Source: Micromonospora sp. MW-13
GTDB taxonomy: Bacteria; Actinomycetota; Actinomycetes; Mycobacteriales; Micromonosporaceae
NCBI RefSeq assembly: GCF_003434305.1
Contig: NZ_QKKX01000035.1
Location: forward strand, 1-64,000
Reading direction: 5' to 3'
Length of the DNA: 64,000 nt
This document shows positions 9,847 to 17,762 of this stretch, one piece after another. The notes beneath the pieces are model-generated. The model was not told where the DNA came from and searched no databases. It saw nothing but the letters and a program-made list of their open reading frames with translations. Made by a program: the position numbers and the translations under genes. Within the stretch, counting starts at the first letter, position 1. Each line of letters begins with the position of its first letter.

Positions 9847-11007
9847 TCAGCCCAGCCCCGCCCATTCCTGGTCGATGACCCGCCCGTCGGTTGCCTCGAT
9901 CGCCGCCGCGTACACCTCCAGCACCCGGCGGGCGACCACCGGCCAGTCGAAGTGCGCCACCACCTGGTCCCCGCACGCGGTCAGCGCGGCCCGCCGCGCC
10001 GGGTCGTCCAGCAGCCCGACCAGGGCCGCCCGCAGCGCCACCGCGTCCCCGGTGGGGAAGAGCAGCCCGGCCCGGCCGCCGTCGAGCACCCGGCGGAACG
10101 CGTCCAGGTCGCTGGCCACCACCGTGGTGCCGGCGGCGAGGGCCTCGGTGAGGATCATCCCGAACGACTCCCCCCCGGTGTTCGGGGCCACGTAGAGGTG
10201 GACGCTGCGTAGCATGCGCGCCTTGTCCTCCTCGGAGACCAGGCCGAGGAAGGTGACCCGGTCGCGCAGCTCGGCGGGAAACCGGTCGAACAGGTCGTCC
10301 GGGTCGCCCGGCCCGGCCACCAGCAGCCGCAGGCCCGGGCGGGAGCGGGCCAGCTCGACGAAGGCGTCGCGCAGGATCGGGAAGCCCTTGCGGGCCTCGG
10401 TGAACCGGCCGAGGAAGCCGAGCGTGCCGCCCTCCCCGAGGTCGCACTCCCCCGGCCAGCCGGGCAGCGGCGTCGCGTGGCTGAACTTGGCCACGGTGAC
10501 GCCGTTGGGGATCTCCACCGCCCCACCGTCCATGTGCTCGACCTGCACCTTGCGGGCCAGGGCGCTGACCGCGATCCGGGCGGTGATCCGCTCCAGCACG
10601 ATCTGGAGCACGCCCTGCGCGGCGGCGAGCACCCGGGACCGGGTCATCGCGGTGTGGAAGGTGGCCACCACCGGGCCCCGGGCGGAGAGCACGGCCAGCA
10701 TCGACACGCTCATCGTCAGCGGCTCGTGCACGTGCAGCACGTCGAAGTCGCCCCGCGTGATCCACCGCCGGACCCGGGCGGTGGAGACCGGGCCGAACGC
10801 GATCCGGGCCACCGACCCGTTGTACGGCAGCGGCAGGGCCCGGCCCGCCGGCACCACGTACGGCGGGAGCGGGGAGTCCTCGTCGGCGGGCGCGAACACG
10901 CTCACCTCGTGCCCGAGCCCGATCAACGCCTCCGCCAGGTCCATCACGTGGTTCTGCACCCCGCCGGGCACGTCGAAGGAGTACGGGCACACGATGCCGA
11001 TCCGCAT
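9847..11007 (-). CDS. pimA: Phosphatidylinositol alpha-mannosyltransferase
   Basis: 386 residues, GT-B fold, GT4 family. Transfers the first mannose from GDP-mannose to phosphatidylinositol at the inner membrane. N-terminus MRIGIVCPYSFDVPGGVQNH with the glycine loop; C-terminal donor site GESFGMILTEALAAGT with the EX7E glutamates. GGAGGGG lies upstream of ATG 11007. Immediately follows pgsA and an acyltransferase as in Mycobacterium (Rv2612c-Rv2610c), which supports the PimA rather than a generic glycosyltransferase call. Confidence 0.95.
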   Translation of the reverse strand: MRIGIVCPYSFDVPGGVQNHVMDLAEALIGLGHEVSVFAPADEDSPLPPYVVPAGRALPLPYNGSVARIAFGPVSTARVRRWITRGDFDVLHVHEPLTMSVSMLAVLSARGPVVATFHTAMTRSRVLAAAQGVLQIVLERITARIAVSALARKVQVEHMDGGAVEIPNGVTVAKFSHATPLPGWPGECDLGEGGTLGFLGRFTEARKGFPILRDAFVELARSRPGLRLLVAGPGDPDDLFDRFPAELRDRVTFLGLVSEEDKARMLRSVHLYVAPNTGGESFGMILTEALAAGTTVVASDLDAFRRVLDGGRAGLLFPTGDAVALRAALVGLLDDPARRAALTACGDQVVAHFDWPVVARRVLEVYAAAIEATDGRVIDQEWAGLG

Positions 11008-11024
11008 GTGAGCGCCCCTCCGCC

Positions 11025-11975
11025 TCAGACCGTTCCGGTGGCGGCCGGCGGCGTGGAGACGGGTCCGGGCCCGCCGTCGCCGGTGCCGCGCTGGTCCAGC
11101 CACATCCGTTGCAACATGTGCCAGTCTTCCGGATGCCGGGCGATGCCCGCCGCCAGACCGTCGGCAATCCGCTGGGTCAGCTCCCGGACCCGCTGGTCCA
11201 GCGGCCCGCTGTCCTCCCCGGGCACGGGCAGCGGGCCCTCGATCGAGGCGCACGCCGCGTCCGGTTCGTACCACAACGAGGCGACGTAGAGCGGTGCCCC
11301 GGTGCGCAGCGCCAGCAGCGCCGGTCCGGCCGGCATCCGGGTCCGCGCGCCGAAGAAGTCGACCTCGATCCCCCGGGCGGAGAGGTCCCGGTCGGCCAGC
11401 AGCGGCACCACCGTGCCGGCGCGCAGCCGGTCCACCAGCACGTCGAACGCGGGCCGCTCGCCGCCGTGGGTGGGCAGGATCTCCATGCCCAGCCCCCGCC
11501 GGAAGGCAAGGAAACGCTGGTAGACCCCCTCGGGCTTGAGCCGCTCGGCGACCGTGGTGATCGGCCAGCCGGTGGCCGCCACCCAGGCCCCGGCGGCGTC
11601 CCAGTTGCCGGCGTGCGGCAGCGCCACCACCGCGCCCCGGCCGGCGGCGACGTCGGCGGCGAGCAGGTCGACCCCCTCGGGGGCGAGCCGGAACCCGGCC
11701 AGGAGCTGCCCCCGGCTCAGCGCCGGCAGCCGGAACGCCTCCATCCAGTACCGGGCGTAGGAGCGCAGGCCGCGCCGGAGCAGGTCGTCCAGCTCGGCCT
11801 CGGGCAGCTCCGGGCCGACCACCCGGCGCAGGTTGGCGCGCAGTCGGGCCGTACCCGCGCCGCCGGAGCGGTGGGCGCGGTCGGCGCCCGCCCGGAAGGC
11901 CGCGGCGACCAGGGGCCGGGGCAGTGCGCGGACCAGGCGCCAGCCGGCGACGTAGCCGAGCTCGGTGAGGTTCAC
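11025..11975 (-). CDS. Phosphatidylinositol mannoside acyltransferase (PatA-like)
   Basis: 316 residues of the LpxL/HtrB lysophospholipid acyltransferase fold. The catalytic HX4D motif is HAGNWD (His121, Asp126). Other conserved pieces are YARYWMEAFRLP and a C-terminal HPEDWHMLQRMW. It acylates the mannose of PIM1/PIM2 from acyl-CoA at the cytoplasmic face. Start GTG 11975 overlaps the pgsA stop by four nt (GTGA), and the stop lies 17 nt before pimA, so the three genes are coupled. Orthologue of Rv2611c by position. Confidence 0.93.
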   Translation of the reverse strand: MNLTELGYVAGWRLVRALPRPLVAAAFRAGADRAHRSGGAGTARLRANLRRVVGPELPEAELDDLLRRGLRSYARYWMEAFRLPALSRGQLLAGFRLAPEGVDLLAADVAAGRGAVVALPHAGNWDAAGAWVAATGWPITTVAERLKPEGVYQRFLAFRRGLGMEILPTHGGERPAFDVLVDRLRAGTVVPLLADRDLSARGIEVDFFGARTRMPAGPALLALRTGAPLYVASLWYEPDAACASIEGPLPVPGEDSGPLDQRVRELTQRIADGLAAGIARHPEDWHMLQRMWLDQRGTGDGGPGPVSTPPAATGTV

Positions 11976-12604
11976 CCCTGCGGCCCGTCCGGGGCGGCCT
12001 CGCGGGCCTGCCGGTACACGTGGGCGATCCGCTGGCCCACGGTGAAGATCGAGACGGCGGCCAGCAGCCAGAGCGCGATCTGCAGGGCGTACGGGACGCC
12101 GAAGCCGGTGAGCAGGCCGCCGACGCCGACGATGAGCAGCCGCTCGGTGCGCTCGGCGATGCCCACGTTGCAGGTCATCCCGAGCCCCTCGGCGCGGGCC
12201 TTGACGTAGGAGACCAGCCCGCCGGCGGCCAGGCAGAGCAGCGCGGCGGCGACCCCGCCGTGGTCGCCCTCGGTGGCCAGCCAGTACGCGACCGCGCCGA
12301 AGACGGCGCTGTCGGCGACCCGGTCCATGCTTGAGTCGAGGAACGCCCCGAATCTCGTCGAGCCGCCGCTCATCCGGGCCATCGTCCCGTCGAGCAGGTC
12401 GGTCAGCGCGAAGACCGTGACGATGAGGGCGCCGGCGACCAGATGGCCGCGGGCGCCGAAGCCGAGCGCCCCGACCAGCACCCCGAGGGTGCCGGCGACG
12501 GTGACGACGTTGGGGGACACGCCCGCGCGGAGCAGGCCGCGCGCGATCGGCTCGACGATGCGGGTCATCCCCGCCCGGACTGACACTTGGAAGATCTTCG
12601 CCAT
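11972..12604 (-). CDS. pgsA: Phosphatidylinositol phosphate synthase
   Basis: 210 residues, CDP-alcohol phosphatidyltransferase. Contains the full signature DX2DGX2ARX8GX3DX3D beginning at Asp69, with the active-site aspartates intact. About five to six membrane segments. In actinobacteria this enzyme joins inositol 3-phosphate to CDP-diacylglycerol, giving the phospholipid that PimA mannosylates. First gene of the pgsA-acyltransferase-pimA set here. A phosphatidylglycerophosphate synthase is the alternative, but the neighbours decide for the inositol enzyme. Confidence 0.94.
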   Translation of the reverse strand: MAKIFQVSVRAGMTRIVEPIARGLLRAGVSPNVVTVAGTLGVLVGALGFGARGHLVAGALIVTVFALTDLLDGTMARMSGGSTRFGAFLDSSMDRVADSAVFGAVAYWLATEGDHGGVAAALLCLAAGGLVSYVKARAEGLGMTCNVGIAERTERLLIVGVGGLLTGFGVPYALQIALWLLAAVSIFTVGQRIAHVYRQAREAAPDGPQG

Positions 12605-12711
12605 GGCGGTCCCACGATAACGGCCGGCCCCCGGCGACGGTACGCCCCGGTCGCCGACCCGCCCGGGGAAGTCTTGTGCCGGCTCCGCGAGGGGTGTGAG
12701 ATCGAACCTGA

Positions 12712-12729
12712 GGGTGAGCCAGCTCACCC
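12712..12729. promoter_or_regulatory. Perfect 18-bp palindrome upstream of the EF-G-like gene
   Basis: GGGTGAGCCAGCTCACCC, 8-bp arms with a 2-bp centre, lies in the 253-bp region between divergent pgsA and the EF-G-like GTPase. Size and symmetry fit a dimeric repressor site; the regulator is unknown. Confidence 0.45.
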
Positions 12730-12857
12730 GACCGACCGTCCCGTACCCGCCGCACGGCAGATCACCGGAGGATGGCGCCGCGGAACTTCCGTACCGGGCC
12801 GCTTCCCCGTCGCGCGCGGCGGTCGCCACCAACCACCGGCAGAGGGAGGTGCGCCCC

Positions 12858-15020
12858 ATGGCGCAGAGGAACCAGGACAAGGGAGTCACCGGCGGCGTGC
12901 CGGTGGTGACCGAGCCCGCCAGGGTTCGCAACGTGGTGCTCGTCGGGCACTCCGGGGCGGGCAAGACCACCCTGGTCGAGGCACTGCTCGCGGCGACCGG
13001 CACGATCGGGCGGGCCGGCGCGGTCACCGACGGCACCACGGTCTGCGACCACGACCCGGCCGCCGTGCGCCAGCAGCGCTCGGTGAGCCTGGCCTGCGCC
13101 CCGCTGGTGCACGACGGCGTCAAGGTCAACCTGCTGGACACCCCGGGCTACGCGGACTTCGTCGGCGAGCTGCGCGCCGGCCTGCGGGCCGCCGACGCCG
13201 CGTTGTTCGTGGTCTCCGCCGTCGACGGGATGGACGCCGCCACCGCCGCGCTCTGGGAGGAGTGCGCCGCGGTGGGCATGCCCCGGGCGGTCGCGGTGAC
13301 CCGGCTGGACCACCCCCGCGCCGACTTCGACGAGGCCGTGGCGCTGTGCCAACGGGTCTTCGGCGACAACGTGCTCCCGCTGCACCTGACGATGCTCGGC
13401 GACGACGGCGAGTCGGTGGTCGGGCTGCTCGGCCTGGTCACCCGCCGGGTCTTCGACTACACCGCCGGGCTGCCGGCGCAGGTGCGCGAGCCCGACCCGG
13501 AGCACCTGCCGGCGATCGCCGAGTCCCGCAACGAGCTGATCGAGGGGATCATCGCCGAGAGCGAGGACGAGTCCCTGATGGACCGCTACCTCGCCGGCGA
13601 GGAGATCGACGCGCAGGTGCTGGTCGCCGACCTGGAGAAGGCGGTCGCCCGGGGGCACTTCCACCCGGTGGTGCCGGTCTGCGCGGCGACCGGGGTGGGC
13701 CTGGACGTGCTGCTCGACGGCCTCGTATCGGCGTTCCCGTCCCCGCTGGAACACGAGTTGCCCGCCGTCACCGGCGTGGACGGCTCCCCCCGGCCGCCGC
13801 TGACCTGCGACCCGGACGGCCCGCTCGTGGCCGAGGTGGTGCGCACGACGGTGGACCGGCACGTCGGCCGGGTCTCCCTGGTCCGGGTCTTCTCCGGCAC
13901 CCTGCGACCCGACCGGACGATGCACGTCGCCGGCCACGGCCTGGCCGAGCGGGGGCACCCCGACCACGACGCGGACGAACGGGTCGGGCATCTCCACACC
14001 CCGCTGGGGGCGGCCCTGCGCGAGGTGCCGGTCTGCGTGGCCGGTGACATCTGCGCGATCACCAAGTCGGGCAGCGCGGAGACCGGCGACACGATCTCCG
14101 CCAAGGAGGACCCGCTGCTGGTGGCCCCGTGGGAGATGCCCGAGCCGCTGCTGCCGGTGGCGGTCACCGCGCGCAGCCGGGCCGACGAGGACACCCTGTC
14201 CCGTAACCTGGCCAGGCTGGTCGCCGGGGACCCGACGCTGCGGCTGGAACGCAACCCGGAGACCCACCAGCTCGTCCTGTGGTGCATGGGCGAGGCGCAC
14301 GCCGACGTGGTGCTCGACCGGCTGCGCGGTGGCGGCGTCGAGCTGGACACCGAGCCGGTCCGGGTGGCGCTGCGGGAGACCCTCGCCGCCCCGGCCACCG
14401 GGCACGGCCGGCACGTCAAGCAGTCCGGCGGCCACGGCCAGTACGCCGTCTGCGACATCGAGGTGGAGCCGCTGCCCCGGGGGGCCGGGTTCGAGTTCGT
14501 CGACCGGGTGGTCGGCGGCGCGGTGCCGCACAACTACGTCCCGTCGGTGGAGAAGGGCGTGCGGGCCCAACTGGAGCGCGGTCTGGTCGCCGGGTACCCG
14601 GTGGTGGACCTGCGGGTGACCCTCGTCGACGGCAAGGCGCACAGCGTCGACTCGTCCGACGCGGCCTTCCAGACCGCCGGGGCGCTGGCGCTGCGCCACG
14701 CCGCCGAGCGGGGCCAGCCGACCCTGCTGGAACCGGTGGACGAGGTGGTCGTCCGGGTGCCGGACCACACCGTCGGGGCGGTGCTGGGCGACCTCTCCGG
14801 CCGGCGCGGCCGGGTGCTCGGCACCGAGCCGGACCCGGAGGCCGACGGCCGAACCCTCGTCCGGGCGGAGGTCCCGGCCACCGAGCTGCTCCGGTACGCG
14901 ATCGAGCTGCGCGCGTTGACCTCCGGCACTGGCACCTTCCGCCGCCGGTTCGTCCGCCACGACCCGATGCCCACCCACCTGTCCGACCAGCCCCGCAGGC
15001 AACACCCCCCCACCCCCTGA
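12858..15020 (+). CDS. Elongation factor G-like GTPase
   Basis: 720 residues, with the EF-G domain order: GTPase domain (1 to about 290), domain II, then domains III-V with the EF-G-type stretch HVKQSGGHGQYAVCDIEVEP. G1 is GHSGAGKT (30-37). G3 is DTPGYADF at Asp94, where canonical EF-G has DTPGH, so the catalytic His is replaced by Tyr. G4 is TRLD (148-151) instead of NKXD. These features mark the actinobacterial EF-G-like paralogue group, whose role is not established. ATG 12858 has AGGGAGG upstream. It sits inside the pgsA-HIT interval on the opposite strand to its neighbours, as an insertion relative to Mycobacterium. Confidence 0.9.
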   Translation: MAQRNQDKGVTGGVPVVTEPARVRNVVLVGHSGAGKTTLVEALLAATGTIGRAGAVTDGTTVCDHDPAAVRQQRSVSLACAPLVHDGVKVNLLDTPGYADFVGELRAGLRAADAALFVVSAVDGMDAATAALWEECAAVGMPRAVAVTRLDHPRADFDEAVALCQRVFGDNVLPLHLTMLGDDGESVVGLLGLVTRRVFDYTAGLPAQVREPDPEHLPAIAESRNELIEGIIAESEDESLMDRYLAGEEIDAQVLVADLEKAVARGHFHPVVPVCAATGVGLDVLLDGLVSAFPSPLEHELPAVTGVDGSPRPPLTCDPDGPLVAEVVRTTVDRHVGRVSLVRVFSGTLRPDRTMHVAGHGLAERGHPDHDADERVGHLHTPLGAALREVPVCVAGDICAITKSGSAETGDTISAKEDPLLVAPWEMPEPLLPVAVTARSRADEDTLSRNLARLVAGDPTLRLERNPETHQLVLWCMGEAHADVVLDRLRGGGVELDTEPVRVALRETLAAPATGHGRHVKQSGGHGQYAVCDIEVEPLPRGAGFEFVDRVVGGAVPHNYVPSVEKGVRAQLERGLVAGYPVVDLRVTLVDGKAHSVDSSDAAFQTAGALALRHAAERGQPTLLEPVDEVVVRVPDHTVGAVLGDLSGRRGRVLGTEPDPEADGRTLVRAEVPATELLRYAIELRALTSGTGTFRRRFVRHDPMPTHLSDQPRRQHPPTP

Positions 15021-15048
15021 CCCACCCGTCGATCATGGGCCCGCGCGG

Positions 15049-16107
15049 TCAGGGGCGGGCGGGTCCGGTGGGGGGCATCGGCCAGTGGGGGCGGTCGGCG
15101 GAGCGCAGAGCCGCCGAGCGGAGCGCCGCGAGCTGGCGTTCCACCTCGGCGAATTGGTCGGCGGCGAGCGGGCCGAGGGCCAGGGCGGCGGCGTTCTCCT
15201 CGACCTGGGCGACGGTGCGGCAGCCGGGGATCGGGACCGTGCGGTCGCTGCGCGCCCAGATCCAGCCGAGCGCCCCCTGGGCCGCGGTGCGCCCGTCGGC
15301 GGTCAGCGCCGCCCGGACCGCCCCGACCCGGCGCAGCCACTCCGGGGCGGGCCGGCCGCTGCGGAACCACTCCACCCTGCTCACCGCGGCCCCCCGCACG
15401 TCGTCGCGGGGCAGCGTCGAGCCGGCGCCGTACTTGCCGGTGAGCAGCCCCATCCCCAACGGGCTGCGGTTGACGCTGGCCAGGTCGTACTTGTCGCAGA
15501 CGGCGAGCAGCTCGGGGGCGTCGCGCAGCACCGACAGGGTGTGCTGCACGGCGGTGGCGTGCCGGCCGCCCTGCCCGAAGCAGGTGGCCCGGTCGGCCCG
15601 GTCGGTGCTCCAGCCGTACGCCCGGACCAGGCCGTCGGCGACGAGGTCCTCGCAGGCGCCGATCAGCGCCTCGGCCCTCGGCACCGGCAGGTCGCCCAGG
15701 TGTAGCTGGTAGAGGTCGATGCGGTCGGTGCCCAGCCGGCGCAGCGAGTCGGTGACCGCCTGGCGCAGGTACTCCGGCGAGGCGTCCTCCCCGGTGGCCT
15801 GGCGGGTGGCCTCGTCGAACGTGTAGCCCCACTTGGTGGCGATCACGGCCTCGTCGCGGTGGCCGGCGAGGGCCCGGCCGAGGACCCGCTCGCCGTGCCC
15901 GGCCCCGTACGTGTCGGCGGTGTCGAAGAGGGTGACCCCGAGATCGAGCGCGTGGCGCACCGCGCGGACGGACTCGTCGTCGTCGACCGCGCCCCAGCCC
16001 AGCGGCTGGACGCCCGCGGCCCAGGGGCCACCGATCGCCCAGCACCCCATGCCGAGGGCGCTGACCTCGATGCCGCTGCGACCCAATGTCCGTGTCGTCA
16101 CTGCCAT
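15049..16107 (-). CDS. Aldo/keto reductase
   Basis: 352 residues, (beta/alpha)8 NADPH-dependent oxidoreductase. Catalytic tetrad visible: Asp in LFDTADTYG, the Tyr of the same motif, Lys in ATKWGY and His in LYQLHLGD. C-terminal cofactor region VPIPGCRTVAQVEENAAAL. The usual length is about 320, and the extra residues form a Pro/Arg-rich tail. Converges on the EF-G-like gene with only 28 bp between stops and no hairpin there. Substrate not predictable. Confidence 0.93.
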   Translation of the reverse strand: MAVTTRTLGRSGIEVSALGMGCWAIGGPWAAGVQPLGWGAVDDDESVRAVRHALDLGVTLFDTADTYGAGHGERVLGRALAGHRDEAVIATKWGYTFDEATRQATGEDASPEYLRQAVTDSLRRLGTDRIDLYQLHLGDLPVPRAEALIGACEDLVADGLVRAYGWSTDRADRATCFGQGGRHATAVQHTLSVLRDAPELLAVCDKYDLASVNRSPLGMGLLTGKYGAGSTLPRDDVRGAAVSRVEWFRSGRPAPEWLRRVGAVRAALTADGRTAAQGALGWIWARSDRTVPIPGCRTVAQVEENAAALALGPLAADQFAEVERQLAALRSAALRSADRPHWPMPPTGPARP

Positions 16108-16202
16108 CGCCAGATCGTGTCACCTCCGGCCCCGCTGGGGGCACCGGCTTCACCGGAAGGACACAGTCGACCACGCAGGGTCAGCTCCGGCCGGCTCCGG
16201 GG

Positions 16203-16748
16203 TCAGACCGGCCAGGCGCGGGTGAACAGCTCGCGGGTGTCGGTGAGCACCTGCGGCAGGACCTTGGTCCGCCCGATCACCGGCATGAAGTTGGCGTCGC
16301 CGCCCCAGCGGGGCACCACGTGCTGGTGCAGGTGCGCGGCGATCCCGGCGCCGGCCACCCCGCCCTGGTTCATGCCCAGGTTGAACCCGTGCGCGTTGCT
16401 GACGCTGCGCACCACCCGCATCGCGGTCTGGGTGAACGCCGCCAGCTCGGTGGTCTCCGGCAGGTCCAGGTCGGTGTAGTCGGCCACGTGCCGGTAGGGG
16501 CAGACGAGCAGGTGGCCCGGGTTGTAGGGGTAGAGGTTCAGCACGGCGAACACGTGCGCGCCCCGGGCCACCACCAGGCTCTCCTCCGGCGGCAACCCGG
16601 GCGCCCGGCAGAACGGGCAGCCGGCAGGCTTCTCGTACCCGCCCTCGGGTCGGTCCTCGCCCGAGATGTAGGTCATCCGGTGCGGAGTCCAGAGCCGCTC
16701 CAGCCCGTCGGCCATGCCGCTGTCCGTGTGCCGTTCCGCCCCTGTCAC
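16203..16748 (-). CDS. HIT family hydrolase/phosphorylase (Rv2613c-like)
   Basis: 181 residues. Histidine-triad motif HLHQHVVPRW near the C-terminus supplies the nucleophilic His; NLYPYNPGHLLVCPYRHVADY is the conserved body. A CPFC pair after the N-terminal extension may bind zinc. The extension with LERLWTPHRMTYI matches the mycobacterial Ap4A phosphorylase-type HIT protein Rv2613c, which lies between thrS and pgsA just as here. GTG 16748 gives the family length; ATG 16715 is an internal alternative. Confidence 0.9.
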   Translation of the reverse strand: MTGAERHTDSGMADGLERLWTPHRMTYISGEDRPEGGYEKPAGCPFCRAPGLPPEESLVVARGAHVFAVLNLYPYNPGHLLVCPYRHVADYTDLDLPETTELAAFTQTAMRVVRSVSNAHGFNLGMNQGGVAGAGIAAHLHQHVVPRWGGDANFMPVIGRTKVLPQVLTDTRELFTRAWPV

Positions 16749-16864
16749 GCCACCGATCCTACGTTCCCGGCCGGCATCGCCCCAGTGCCCCACGGGCCGC
16801 GCCCCGGGGGCGTCCGGCGGTGTGTCGCGGGGCCGCGCCGGGGGCGGATAGGGGGTGAAAAAAC

Positions 16865-16902
16865 TTGACGTACTGATGCTCGTGAATGAAAACTTCCATA
16901 CT
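16865..16902 (+). promoter_or_regulatory. Candidate control region of the M15 peptidase gene
   Basis: An AT-rich island in GC-rich surroundings holds TTGACG (16865-16870) and, about 26 nt on, GAAAACTTCC followed by CATACT (16897-16902). The GAAAACTTCC core resembles the GAAAGTTTCC-type boxes seen before secreted hydrolases in actinobacteria. Assignment is tentative. Confidence 0.35.
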
Positions 16903-16936
16903 GATCGATCCTGACGACCGTCGATGGGAGACCCCC

Positions 16937-17674
16937 GTGAAGACCGCATTCCGCCGGCTCGGCAGAACGCTGGCCGCCTGCGCGCTCGCCGCCGCCGCCA
17001 CCCTGGTGGGCCTGACCGTGACCACCGGCGCGGCACACGCCGACGGCTGTTACACCTGGGGCCGTACGCTCGCCTCCGGCGCCTCCGGCGAGGACGTCCG
17101 CCAGCTCCAGATCCGGGTCGCCGGCTACCCGGGTTACAACTCGTCCATCGCCATCGACGGCGTGTTCGGCCCGGCCACCCGCTCGGCGGTGATCCGCTTC
17201 CAGCAGGCGTACGGCCTGTCCGCCGACGGCATCGCCGGCCCGCTGACGTTCAACAAGCTGTACGCCCTGCAGGACGACGACTGCACCCCGGTCAACTTCA
17301 CCTACGCCGAGCTGAACAACTGCAACTCGACCTGGTCCGGCGGGGCGGTCGCGGCGAGCACCGCCAAGTTCAACGCGCTCGTCTCGATGTGGAAGCTCCA
17401 GGCCCTGCGGCACGCCCTCGGCGACGTCTCCATCTACATCAGCAGCGGCTTCCGCAGCTACGCCTGCAACAGCGCGGTCGGCGGGGCGTCGAACAGCCGG
17501 CACCTGTACGGCGACGGGGTTGACCTGGTCGGGTCCCCGTCGTTCTGCCGGCTGGCCCAGCAGGCCCGCTACCACGGCTTCGGGAACATCCTCGGCCCCG
17601 GCTACCCGGGCCACAACGACCACACGCACGTCGGAGCGGTCGGGGGCTGGTCGGCGCCGTCCTGCGGCATCTGA
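16937..17674 (+). CDS. Secreted D,D-carboxypeptidase-like M15 peptidase with peptidoglycan-binding domain
   Basis: 245 residues from GTG 16937 (GGGAGA upstream). Signal peptide 1-36 ending in GAAHA-D. A PG_binding_1 domain follows (about 42-105: ASGEDVRQLQ, IDGVFGPATRSAVIRFQQ). The C-terminal zinc peptidase M15A domain has SRHLYGDGVDL, which supplies the His and Asp ligands, and the final DHTHV histidines. Resembles Streptomyces zinc D-Ala-D-Ala carboxypeptidase; acts on cell-wall peptides outside the cell. An upstream ATG at 16886 would precede the signal peptide with a polar stretch and is less likely. It interrupts the thrS-HIT synteny. Confidence 0.88.
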   Translation: MKTAFRRLGRTLAACALAAAATLVGLTVTTGAAHADGCYTWGRTLASGASGEDVRQLQIRVAGYPGYNSSIAIDGVFGPATRSAVIRFQQAYGLSADGIAGPLTFNKLYALQDDDCTPVNFTYAELNNCNSTWSGGAVAASTAKFNALVSMWKLQALRHALGDVSIYISSGFRSYACNSAVGGASNSRHLYGDGVDLVGSPSFCRLAQQARYHGFGNILGPGYPGHNDHTHVGAVGGWSAPSCGI

Positions 17675-17712
17675 TCGACCGACACCGGCACCAGCACGAC
17701 GGCCCGACACGG

Positions 17713-17754
17713 GTGGGGCTCCTCCCGTCGCCCAGGCGACGAGGGGAGCCCCAC
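17713..17754. terminator. Bidirectional terminator between M15 peptidase and thrS
   Basis: 20-nt arms starting GTGGGGCTCC with two mismatches and a short loop, lying between two convergent stops. Confidence 0.75.
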
Positions 17755-17762
17755 CTCGCGGG

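Noticed and set aside
12762-15005. 747-codon reverse frame opposite the EF-G-like gene
   Set aside because: Low-complexity His/Gln/Val/Gly composition, no domain; the forward frame has EF-G motifs.
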